Assembly: GCA_030374805.1 (NCBI GenBank) | Contig: JARGSG010000040.1 | Span: 1-64,000 of the forward strand | Source of the DNA: Gracilaria gracilis | Taxonomy: Eukaryota > Rhodophyta > Florideophyceae > Gracilariales > Gracilariaceae | Length of the DNA: 64,000 nucleotides | Direction: 5' to 3' | In this document: positions 54,733 to 64,000 of the stretch, in pieces | Layout: each line of letters opens with the position of its first letter | Numbering within the stretch: the first letter of the stretch is position 1 | Program-made: the position numbers and the translations under genes | Notes under the pieces: generated by a model | The model's database searches: none | What the model was told of the DNA's origin: nothing | What the model saw: the letters and a program-made list of their open reading frames with translations, nothing else

Positions 54733-56348
54733 ATGGCACAAGAGTGTCATTTTTGCGGCAAACCACATGCAGGGACGTAAGTACAATCAAACCGTGCTCA
54801 TGTGACGCTTGAATCTCGTTCACAACCAACGCTAACAAAACGTCGTGCGAAGCCTCGGCGCAGGAAAATTCTGCTCTCGTTCTTGCAGCAGCCGCTGGGC
54901 AGCAAAGCAGCGTTGGCAAAAGTCTTCTGAACGCAACTCTGGCAACAATAGGACCACACGTCGTACTTCAACCACTGAAAAAGACTCCCGCAATGCACCC
55001 GACGATCGCAATGAACACGACGACGGGCATGAGCCGAACGACAGCAATGAGGCCCACAACAACAATGAGACGACCACAAAAAGCTCGCCGACCACAAGAA
55101 ACACGCCGAAAGATGGGCACGAGCGGAGCAGCCGACTGCTTCATAGTTCTAAGCCACTTTCAATACTGTCTGGAACTGTAGAAAGCACTTCTCACGCCAA
55201 CGTGTTGAAAGCAATGGTCGGCGCCTGGGTTTGCTTGGACTTTCAGAATGGCAAACGTGAAGGTGCACTGCTACACTTTGACAACGAGCTTGGAAAGCAC
55301 TGGTAAGTTTGCGTCTGTTCTCATAATCAGTGCTTAGGGGCATACGAGATACAATCCAGCTAACGTTCTGCATATGCTTGTTGTTCGCCCATTTCTGGGA
55401 AACAGGTTCCTGACAAGAGGAGGTGGCATGTGGATTGATTTGTCCGACGTGCCACTTAGGTTGTTGGCAGTAGAATGCAGTGGGGATCAACTCGGCGGCG
55501 GGAATAGAACTCGAGACATTCTACCACCCACTTATCCCTCTACACCGCCTTCACAGGCGCCCAAACTCGCCCAAAAGGCTGCCTTGCGTGCACGCGCTGC
55601 ACGGCATCCCAGGATCTACCAGGGTGCACAGCACCACTTCTCAACAGAGAGCAATGAGACGACGACCGTACCCTTGCCGCACCAGATTACATCAATGGCG
55701 CAAGTCATTCCGCCGCCACCACAAGATGCAATAGACGCCTCAGAGCGACAGCAACGATGGCAGCAGGTTGATCGACCAGATATCTGTCCTCCAGGATCTT
55801 TGGAGCAGCAGAAGAGCGGTCGTGAATCGCTCTCTTCGTCGCCGCCGAGGGTTTCATCCCCCTCAGATGCTGGCAGAAGATTTCGGAAACCTCGACGTTA
55901 TCGAAAGAGCACTAGTATCTCACTACCATTTCCATTTTCATCAAGGTTGGGGAGAGAGGAGAACGAAGCGGAAGCCCTGCTTATGCCAGCGCCATCGACT
56001 CCAAAACGACGTAGTGTTGAACTTGCTGAACCGGTGGTACGTTCTGCGCTACCATCCCCCGTGAAAAGGGTTCGATTCCCACCAATGGCAAGGCCATCGA
56101 CACCTTTTCCGGCTCGAGATGCAATGCCCATCAATCCGGAAAGAAATGGACATATAGCTTCATGGTCGAAATCTCTTTCTCCACCATCAACGATGCTGTG
56201 CTCGCCGGCCCCTCTTGGGAGAAGTCTTCCTGCAGACATAGATAGTGGTTTGCACAGCTCAAAATTGGACAGGCCGATTGCTGGTAAAGAGGGCAGTGCG
56301 CGTAGCGATGTAGTGGCACCCAGGTCTGCGGCATCTGTTAGTAAGTAG
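54733..56348 (+). CDS. Three-exon zinc-finger protein with long disordered tail
   Basis: Exon 1 (54733-54776) encodes MAQECHFCGKPHAG and ends at GTAAGT. Exon 2 (54864-55302), after GGCGCAG, begins GKFCSRSCSSRW. Together these make a Cys-rich finger of the FCS/MYND kind (CHFCG, then FCSRSC), followed by an Asn/Asp/Thr-rich stretch and VGAWVCLDFQNGKREGALLH. A 103-nt intron (55303-55405) joins cleanly to exon 3 (55406-56348), FLTRGGGMWIDLSDVPLRLL and a Ser/Pro/Arg-rich tail with several SP and TP sites. Exon 1 to 2 is one base out of phase as written, so there is a small indel or an unusual junction. Likely nuclear; function unknown. Confidence 0.62.
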
Positions 56349-56797
56349 CCCGCCACAAGCCACCATCGCGCTTGACACCCATCTCGCCGAGTCTAGAAGC
56401 TTCCTCGTAATGCTGTCGTGTTCCATCGTCAACAACACTCTCTAATGTACACCGGGGCTCCATCGTGCTGCTCATCTCCCACACCCCTTCCATACCTCTG
56501 TCGCTGATCATGTTGCCGCGCCCATATCGCCGCGGAGCTTCATGGCACATCGGTTGAAAGCTGCTGCGCGTTCGTAGACGCACACCCATCCCCCACGCTC
56601 GTGTAGTGCCTTGCAATCACGGCGCGTCGTTTGGATTAGAGCACGCCAATTGTGCTCTCGTCTCAGCGCCGCCACGTGCCCCAACTGGCGCTTGTCGCCG
56701 TTCGTCCAGTTCCCCCCAAAATGTTTGTTTAGTTTAGTTGCCTTCCTGTTTGGAAGGCAGTCACGACGTCTCGCGCATGACGGGCAGTGTACACGAC
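56349..56797. other. No gene recognised
   Basis: Minus-strand frames downstream of the AAA fragment show no clear ATPase motifs. Confidence 0.4.
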
Positions 56798-56942
56798 GGC
56801 CTCTCGTTGCTGGCGGCTTGTGGCAGCCATGTGGTCCGTAAAGATACACTCCTCTTGGAGGCCGCACTCCCAGGCGTGTGAATGTTTGCTGATGTATGGA
56901 GGGCCATTCACATAAGCGCATGAGCTGTTTCTTCACAGCGAT
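56798..56942 (-). pseudogene. AAA+ ATPase fragment (CDC48/AFG2-type), Walker A region
   Basis: The minus strand reads KKQLMRLCEWPSIHQQTFTR, LGVRPPRGVYLYGPHGC, then HKP. In Cdc48/SPATA5-type ATPases the same stretch runs VEWPLKHPEAF, GIQPPKGVLLYGPPGC, GKT. The P-loop has PP changed to PH and GKT changed to HKP, so nucleotide binding should be lost. No Walker B or arginine finger is found after it. A relic. Confidence 0.75.
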
Positions 56943-57639
56943 ATAGCCGGTGTGAAAACCTCAGCCTGTGGCGGAGTGGCCTTGCGTTGTGAGGCTTGCA
57001 GAGATGAACATGAGATCAGCGCTTGCCTGCATCGGCGAATATGATGCTACAATGTCGCGCAGTACGTCATATGAGAAGCGATTGTGGTTAACGGCGGCTG
57101 TGGCTAAGGAGGACGCAAAGAAAGCATTGATGACTGGAACAAAGTGAGACAAATCAAAAGCGGGAAAGTTTAATACGCTGCTTGCGCGTGGCTGCCAGCC
57201 ACGCAGCCTTCCTGCTTCGTGCCGTCGCGTGTATGTGCGCTTCCACGTACAGAGCTAAAACGTTTCCGTGAGTGCCGGCGCTTGTGGCGCGCGCGCCCAA
57301 CTGCGCACGAGCGCGCTCAGCGCTGGCGGCCGTGCGAGCGCACCGCCATGCGCACGGCGGCGGCGGTTGTTCGCGCTCTTCGCGCAATCTTGTGTTCGAT
57401 TTAGTGCACAATTGATCATCATCAACTAAAATATATATATATAATACTTTCGGATGTTGCAGCATGCGCCAAAAAACTGCGCGCCAACGCACTGGCCATC
57501 ATTTTACCGAAGGTAGTACAAGGTAACTTATGTGAAGCAAAGGTAGTTGTACCGGTAATTAGGCCAGCACGCGAGCACGCGCGTGCACGCGTTGCGTTGG
57601 TCTGTATCGCGCGCGCGTCACGCAGCGCAAAGTCGGGCG
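56943..57639. other. No gene recognised
   Basis: A minus frame 57152-56961 (VINAFFASSLATAAVNHNRF) is open but unassigned. Confidence 0.4.
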
Positions 57640-57860
57640 GCCGTGCACGGGCGCGGGGTGCACGGGCGCGGGGTGCACGGGCGCCACGGGTGCGATGGCG
57701 CGCGCGCGTTGGTGCGCGCCACGCAATCATGCGGCGGTAGTGGAGCGCGCGCGCGCGCGGCAGTGGTGGTGCGCGCGCGCAGTGCGGCGGTAGCAGTGCG
57801 CACGCGCAGTGGCGGCGCAGAAACTTTAGGCGCGCGCGGTGGTGGCGGTGGGAGCGCCGG
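57640..57860. repeat. CpG-rich simple repeats
   Basis: CACGGGCGCGGGGTG triplicated near 57640-57690, then GCGCGCGC and CAGTGGCGGTG-like units. Confidence 0.8.
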
Positions 57861-57906
57861 CACGGCGGGAAGCGCGCAGCAGCGGTATGCGAAGCAAAAT
57901 TAGCGA

Positions 57907-57974
57907 TGGGCGCGCATACACGGCGAATGGCAGCAGATGGCGCGCATGAAGTGCAGCTTTACAGTACCGCGCGC
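57907..57974 (+). repeat. Dispersed 67-bp box, copy 2
   Basis: Matches 53664-53740 over about 67 bp with few differences, including GTGCAGCTTTACAGTACCGC. Confidence 0.8.
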
Positions 57975-58419
57975 CGCGATGCACTGGAGGCGCCACAGTG
58001 TGCAGTGCGCCCCCCACTGCGATCACTTGCCTTTCGCGACAGTTTTGAGCACCTCTTGACGCCGTGGCGCTGCCAACGCCAGCGCGCCGCGCCTGCCAAC
58101 ACTGCCTGCGCGCCACCACTGATTGCGTGCCGCCCCCCGGCGCGCGCGCATGCGCTCGGACAGTGCTTGCGCGTTTTAGCGCGCAGCACGTCGCCTCGCC
58201 AGCAAACCGCCTTGCCAGCGCGTCGCCGCGCACACGCGCATTGCAGATGCTCTTACGCCAAACCGCTTTCAATTGTGTCATGCCGCCTGCCGTGACAAAC
58301 CGCCACCTGCCGCGCCGCGCTGCCACCCGCCACGCCGCGCCGAGCCATTACCTGCAGCATTGATCCGCCGCCTGCCACGTCGAAGCGCACACATCGAACG
58401 ATTTCACGCAGGCGTGTGC

Positions 58420-59090
58420 GCGGGGGCGGGTGCGCGACGGCGTGTGCGCGACGGCGGGTGCGCAACGGCGTGTGCGCGACGGCGTGTGCGCGACGGCGGG
58501 TGCGCGACGGCGGGTGCGCGGCGGCGGGTGTGCAACGGCGGGTGTGCAACGGCGGGTGTGCAACGGCGGGTGTGCGGCGGCCAGTGTGCAACGGCGGGTG
58601 TGCAACGGCGTGTGTGCAACGGCGGGTGTGCGGCGGCGGGTGCGCGGCGGCGGGTGCGCGGCGGCGGGTGCGCGGCGGCGGGTGTGCGACGGCCGGGCCG
58701 GTGCGCGCGGTGGCGTGTGCGCGACGGCTGGTGCGCGCAACGGCGGGTGTGCGGCGGCGGGTGTGCAACGGCGGGTGTGCAACGGCGGGTGTGCGGCGGC
58801 CGGTGTGCAACGGCGTGTGTGCAACGGCGGTTGTGCAACGGCGGGTGTGAGGCGGCGGGTGTGTGGCGGCGGGTGTGCAACGGCGGGTGTGCAACGGCGG
58901 GTGTGCGGCGGCCAGTGTGCAACGGCGGGTGTGCGGCGCAACGGGTGTGCGGCGGCGGGTGCGCGGCGGCGGGTGAGCGGCGGCGGGTGTGCGACGGCCG
59001 GGCCGGTGCGCGCGGTGGCGTGTGCGCGACGGCTGGTGCGCGCAACGGCTGGTACGCGCGGTGGCGGGTGCGCGTGGTGGCGGGCGGCCC
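58420..59090. repeat. 14-bp G-rich minisatellite, large block
   Basis: More than 40 copies of CGGCGGGTGTGCAA or CGGCGGGTGCGCGA (14 bp). A longer motif with ACGGCCGGGCCGGTGCGCGC occurs twice (near 58690 and 58995). The block ends GGGCGGCCCA. Strong strand asymmetry (G-rich plus strand). Confidence 0.93.
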
Positions 59091-59334
59091 AGCAGCTGTA
59101 TCTAAAGTTGCATGTAACGCTTTGCTGCCGCACTGTGTGGTGGCACCACAAGCTGTAATAAAAGAGTTAGCGGCGTCCATTGCTGTGGCGGACGCATGTC
59201 AATGTCTGTTCAACAGACTCTGTTGCTCTGTGTAAGATTGAGAATGTTTAACGTTCCAGCAGTTAAACAATCTACAACAACAAAACACTCACAAAATCTT
59301 ATCTGCAGATGGCATCTGTTGGACTGACAGAGCG

Positions 59335-59500
59335 CTCGGAGAGCATTCGCTCAATTACAGTGTCATTCGCTGAAGGTGCACCTCGCGAAGCTCTCACACA
59401 CACACACAAACGATGCGTGTCCACGTGTGTGTAACTGTCGGGAGAGCCTCCCCGCATCTACAGTCATTCGTGGCAGCTGCCACTCACGGAGCTCTCACGC
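59335..59500 (+). repeat. Dispersed repeat with CAGTGTCATTCGC motif
   Basis: Two partial units share ACTGTCGGGAGAGC, ACAGT(G)TCATTCG and GGCAGCTGCCA with 62195-62312. The flanking CA dinucleotides are simple repeats. Confidence 0.5.
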
Positions 59501-62194
59501 AAACGAGCGCTGGAAGGTACGAAGGTAACGCTACCGTTGGTACACGCACGACAGCAGTGAGCGTTTGAGGACGAAGAAGGTCGAGGTGGCCGACGAGGCG
59601 GCCGACGACAGTTTCTTCAATGATCAAGCTCAGCAATAGAGCAGCGTCAGTGTGTGAGTTGCGAACACAGGTCTTCTTCAATTCACAGCCTTGTCGACGT
59701 TTGCAGCTCAGCGGCTTTATATGCAAGCCAAATACGGCCACATCCGACAGGTTCCATGTCAGAACTGCCTCATGCATGCATTGCATCATCGTCAATACGC
59801 TGATGCCCGATGCAAACCCTCACCTGATGGCTTGTAATCATTTTCAGCCCACCTACGACGAAGTGTCAGCAGGCATGAGCGGTTTGCCTGATTGATTATG
59901 TGATACTCTCTGTGAATCAAGCAACAAGTGGTACACACTGTTGTGCCCCCTACAGCTATCAAATCCTGCCAGACCGCTCTCAGAGTCACACGCAACGCAG
60001 AGCGTCCAGTTCTTGCGTGTGAACTCCTGCGCGCAGCTCACAGTCTGTACCAAACCCAAACGCCAAGGATACGCGAAACAATTTGCACTATAAATCCGAA
60101 CACTTCAATCTCTTCGTCGCTCCCAGTTCCATCTCAACCCCAACACATCTTTCAACATCTCCAAATTGTACCTACAGAGTGCATCTTTCACTTGCTCTCA
60201 AGTTTTGTTCCAACTATTCGATATGGGAATTATCTGCAGCTGCTTTCGCCGTCCGACGAGCCCGGAATAGATAGCGTTGCAACAAATGAACGACATCTAT
60301 CATCGCTTCACAGAAGTAGAAAGGAGGAGACCGGAATCGTTCCTTCATTCGTTGGCACAATGCACCTTTGGTAAACTGATAGAGGAAACCGAAGCAGCAA
60401 CGCCGGTGCATAAATACGCTTCGCGCGAGAAGCTACCTTTCTCTTCACACTACGACGACGCTGGTGAAGAGAAAAAAAAACAACACTATCAATGTCTCCG
60501 AACGTGTCGGATGATAGTTGTTGCACTTCCGCCGTATATCGCAGAGGTGGCGTGGATGAAAAAAACCCGCCGCCAGTGCTTTCTAGGATACTGTACTTCG
60601 AACAACTACACAGAACCGCTTTTGTTGACAAACATATCACATTAGCTGATTCTGGTTGTGAATGGTAGCAGAACGTGCGATTGGCGTTAGCGGTATATTG
60701 TGAAGTGGTCGGTGGTCGTCCGAGAAACACTATTTGGTACTCCAAACCCGAAAGAGCGGAAGGTATCAAACGGGCGGGGGTTCGAACCACAGGCGCGCGC
60801 GTGCGCGGTAGTCCGGAGTGGGCCATTTGAAAACAAAGCAAAGCTCGAATAGCTTGCGATGGCGATGGCTCTCTAAACAACTTCGCTCAAGCCGTCTTCA
60901 ACAACCACGAGAGCGCACACATATTATTTGAATCGCTCAAATTCGCATCAACCCATACGCATCAGCCTCATCCCCATTCCCAATAACACTGAGCCTGTCA
61001 AATGCATCAATCACACCGGACAAACCACGCGCACCATCAACACCATCGAGCCTTGCCGAAAACCCGTTGGCGGTCGACACCCTCATCGCGCCTATCGCGC
61101 CAACGAGCTCACCGATTTCACCGCTTCTCCGCCGTTCTCCTTGCGGGGTTACCGTGCCGCGTGGTGCGCTTTCGGTGCCGCTTGCCCGCCCTGCTTTCCA
61201 GACCACTGCAGCGAACGGCGCGTGGCGGGCTGGCGCGTCTGCGGCTGCGGCTGCACCCGCACAGCGAATGCGCTGCAGCGCGAGATGGGCTGTGGCCACG
61301 CCATGGCTTGGTGGCGGTGGTAAGCGGCCGACGGCGATTCGTGCCGGGCAAACGCTGTCGGCGATTCAGCATTAGCAACAGGATTGAGGTGGATAGCAGG
61401 TGCTGCAGTGCGTTGCTTTCGGTGATTACAAGCATGATAGTGAGCTAGCAAGCACGGAGCGATGAGTCATGAAATAAGAAAAAGACAGAGAACGCAACAG
61501 CAGCAGCCACGACGGCACATGTACGTTGCACTATGGTTGAGTGTGTGAAACGAGTGCTGGGCGTTCAGAAAGCACGACACGGAAAGTAGCGGAGATATGG
61601 AGCACACGAGCAAACGTGCAGCGAGGCAGAAACGACGGGTAAACGAGAGGCTCAGAAACAGCACAAAAGCAGTAGATATAGAGATGCTAAGCTTGGAAAG
61701 AAAATAGATGGGCAAGGCTTCCACGCGAATGCAGCCGAAGAGATGAACAAGTCTTCAACGCGAATGCAGCCAAAACAGCGTAGCAAACAATTATACGAGC
61801 GCAGAGAAGAAGAGAAAACGGCACAGAACAAGTAGGCGCGAAACGGCGAAGCGGTACTGATGAAGACAAAGACGACAGTGGTAGAAGAAGGAAAAGCAGC
61901 ACAAGTACAAGCGAACGAAGGCGGTCAATGCCACAACGTCTCCACGAACGAAAACAAGAGCAAGCTGAGAAAGAAGGCAGGGAGCGGTTCAGCGGCAGCG
62001 TCGAGCAACAGCGTGGAAGGGAGCGCCGCCAGCGCAGGCCGCGGCTGCGTGGCATGTCGCATCTCAGCGCACGAAACGAGCGCGTCTGCGGCGGCGACGG
62101 CGGCGCTCGCCGCTTGCACGGCGCTGCACGGCGCGGACGGAGACGCCGAGGTGCGCGCGCGCGCGCGCTCGCAGATTATTGCGCGTAGCAATTG
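59501..62194. other. No confident gene
   Basis: Frames at 59928-60374 and 60277-60645 have no recognised domain, and the frames at 60928-61450 overlap in several phases in CpG-rich sequence. Confidence 0.4.
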
Positions 62195-62312
62195 CACTGA
62201 CAGAGCTCTCGCCCACGCCGTGCGCACACGAGATGGATATCTTACATATGCACGTGTGCAACTTTCGGGAGAGCATTTCTTCCAATTACAGTGTCATTCG
62301 CCGCAGCTGCCA
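62195..62312 (+). repeat. Dispersed repeat, second locus
   Basis: Shares GAGCTCTC, TTTCGGGAGAGC, TTACAGTGTCATTCGC and GCAGCTGCCA in the same order as 59335-59500. Confidence 0.5.
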
Positions 62313-62500
62313 TATTCCCCAAACAGACACTGTGGGCACGGTAACATTCCCAGCACCCACTTCAATTTCCAGGTCTTGATAACCGTCCACGCTTATATCG
62401 CGTACCATACGCCCACATAAAACCGTAAGAATGCCAATCTCACGATAAGTATGGAGCCCATCGTTGATTCCAACCATCCATGGCAAAAAGCGGATGACGT

Positions 62501-63370
62501 TCAGATCATGAAATTATTTTTCAGCGCCACCGACATGACGAGCTGGAAACGATCACAGTACTGAATGTCATCGAATAACCCTAACACCATTCTTTCATCA
62601 GTAGTAGGTACCAAGCATACTTCCCGGGAGGCTCTATCAAGTAAGAGCGCTCCATTCTCCTCATCTTTAACCCATTTTGTCTTCATAAAACACTCCAGAG
62701 TCTTTCCGCTTTCGACAGTGAAATTGGCAGTATGGAAGGCTTTCGGAGGTTCCGTATCACTAAATCCGCTCAGATCCCTCTCTGATCCTTCCATGCTCTG
62801 CTGAAGTTCACTGCAAGAAAACTAAAATTTTGAGTCGATCCAATTCGTACATTTGGAATTCTATTGAGAGGAAACGTTTCTTCAGACTCGAAAACGTCTC
62901 GACCTACTCTAATATCTGATGCGTTCCAACTGTTTGTCTCGGCGATATCCTCGGCGAGAAAACTTGATTGTGCAAGCTCACCTTCCACGAAGTTCTTCTC
63001 CGAAAAAATTCGAAGGACACAACGCTGCCTTTCCCAATCCGTGAAATTCCGTAGAATTTGTCATATTGAATAGGATTGGAAAGTACCACTTTCCGTTGAC
63101 GCTGTAGCAAGTTTTCTCAACTCTTTCTAATGCAAAGCGCATCTACAGAATGTAGTTTGGATTGCTCTGAAGCAGGGAACTCACATTCGAAGCCTGCGTT
63201 GACACTCGAACAACTTCAGTTCTCCGAATCCAAACAGACTGTGCCCCAGTAGAAAATTCGAGGGCCATTTCCAGAATCGAAATAGAGACAACTGCCAAAA
63301 GAACCGTCACGCTACTACCTTTCTTTCTAATTTTAGCACCTCGGCGGAAGCGTACTCGAATTGAAGAGTG
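62501..63370 (-). CDS. Four-exon membrane-protein gene, unknown function
   Basis: Exon A (about 63370-63185) reads RFRRGAKIRKKGSSVTVLLA, VVSISILEMALEFSTGAQSV: a basic patch then a membrane helix. It ends at GTGAGT. Exon B (63101-62982), after CTACAG, ends GTGAGC. Exon C (62903-62851), after GAGTAG, ends GTACGA. Exon D (62810-62501), after TTGCAG, runs SERDLSGFSDTEPPKAFHTA to MSVALKNNFMI and a stop. Introns are 83, 78 and 40 nt, and all four exons join in one frame, which supports the model. No family is recognised. The start is upstream of exon A and not found. Confidence 0.5.
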
Positions 63371-64000
63371 GCAGGAACGTGCTCATCCTCTAGTTACAGC
63401 TTTTCTCACCATGGAGTACCCAGATATCGTATCCAGGAGAACATCGGCTGTGAAGCTTATCGTGAGCCACATAATGACAAAGTTGAGAACATTGAAAACC
63501 TCCGGATCCAGAAATACGAGTGCAATCATCTCGTAGAAGACCTACGTACGACTTCGAGTCCAAAACAGTCGATCTCGTTCCAGACAATATTTCCACCGTT
63601 TCAATAGACAGCTTTCGTTAAATCGATATCTTTTAAGTAGAAGAATGCTACCTTGTGAGATTGAATATCATGGCTGTCTTTACATGTCGACAAAACACAA
63701 TTTGATCGAAATCGGAGAGCTCGCCTCACGTAAAGTTTATGAAATCACTGCCTTGCATGCAAATTGCATAGCTAACGATTCATCATTTTACCCCTCGGTG
63801 TCGTGATACCGGTTAGCTTAGTCCTGGAGTGATACAAGTAGTAGAAAGAGTAATAGCAGCAGATCTGCGCTGGCCACAACTGACGAGGATATCCTTCTAG
63901 TCTCGCTAAAAAAGCAGAATGGCGGCCTTGCGATGACTACTTGTGCAGATAAACTTTCGGCCTATTGCCGTGTTAGGCACGCCAGTGTGGCAACCGCCGG
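63371..64000. other. No gene recognised
   Basis: May contain 5' exons of the minus-strand gene ending at 62501, but none can be placed. Confidence 0.4.

Noticed and set aside
51780-59240. Long Arg/Ala/Thr/Pro-rich frames of 90-320 residues
   Set aside because: They lie in GC minisatellites whose 14- or 16-bp units stay open in every frame; composition, not coding, explains them.
60775-60800. GGTTCGAACC, a tRNA T-loop-like motif
   Set aside because: The flanking bases do not form a T stem or the other arms.

Overview
The window looks like nuclear DNA of a unicellular eukaryote, probably an alga. Genes are small and spliced, with short GT-AG introns (about 40-105 nt where both ends can be placed), there is a eukaryotic initiation-factor gene (eIF2B gamma), and DNA transposons are abundant. 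A Hedgehog-type Hint domain on a secreted fasciclin protein, Uma2-type nuclease domains and a STAND-WD40 gene would suit a red alga or another algal protist, but that placement is inference. I see no bacterial operons, CRISPR arrays, rRNA genes or retrovirus-like elements.

Layout. (1) 1-7.85 kb: a 331-bp satellite with about 23.7 copies and a nested three-monomer (993 bp) higher-order repeat. (2) 8.0-9.7 kb: an unknown spliced gene at the satellite edge. (3) 10.0-13.6 kb: a PIF/Harbinger transposon with TTA target duplications, a transposase and a convergent Myb/SANT partner. (4) 13.9-20.6 kb: gene fragments (TATDN3-like nuclease, possible sulfotransferase, WD40), a Uma2-nuclease/coiled-coil gene, a tandem PAM2-motif exon, a two-exon unknown gene and a DDE transposase remnant. 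(5) 20.9-22.5 kb: eIF2B gamma behind a (CAG)36 tract. (6) 22.8-25 kb: a secreted FAS1-Hint protein. (7) 25.8-29.5 kb: a hAT fragment and a second Harbinger element. (8) 30.9-34 kb: a 1019-residue transposase-like protein. (9) 35.9-37.3 kb: a decayed ABC half-transporter with a 122-bp foldback in its nucleotide-binding domain. (10) 38.7-39.9 kb: a second Uma2/coiled-coil gene. (11) 40.6-46.5 kb: a REV3 N-terminal fragment, a zinc-finger/coiled-coil gene, a secreted vWA protein, the C-terminal half of a PLP decarboxylase and a broken STAND NTPase-WD40 gene. (12) 46.5-51.6 kb: unknown genes, including a 64-residue two-exon membrane protein. (13) 51.9-59.1 kb: very GC-rich 14-16 bp minisatellite blocks around a zinc-finger gene and an AAA ATPase fragment. 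(14) 59.1-64 kb: mostly unassigned, with a four-exon membrane-protein gene near the end.

Taken together this resembles a repeat-rich chromosomal region such as a pericentromere or subtelomere. Intact housekeeping genes sit among selfish DNA and broken pieces of host genes. Several conserved genes show single-base frame slips with otherwise intact codons, which could be decay or residual assembly indels. The two Uma2 paralogues and the FAS1-Hint protein are the most distinctive host genes.
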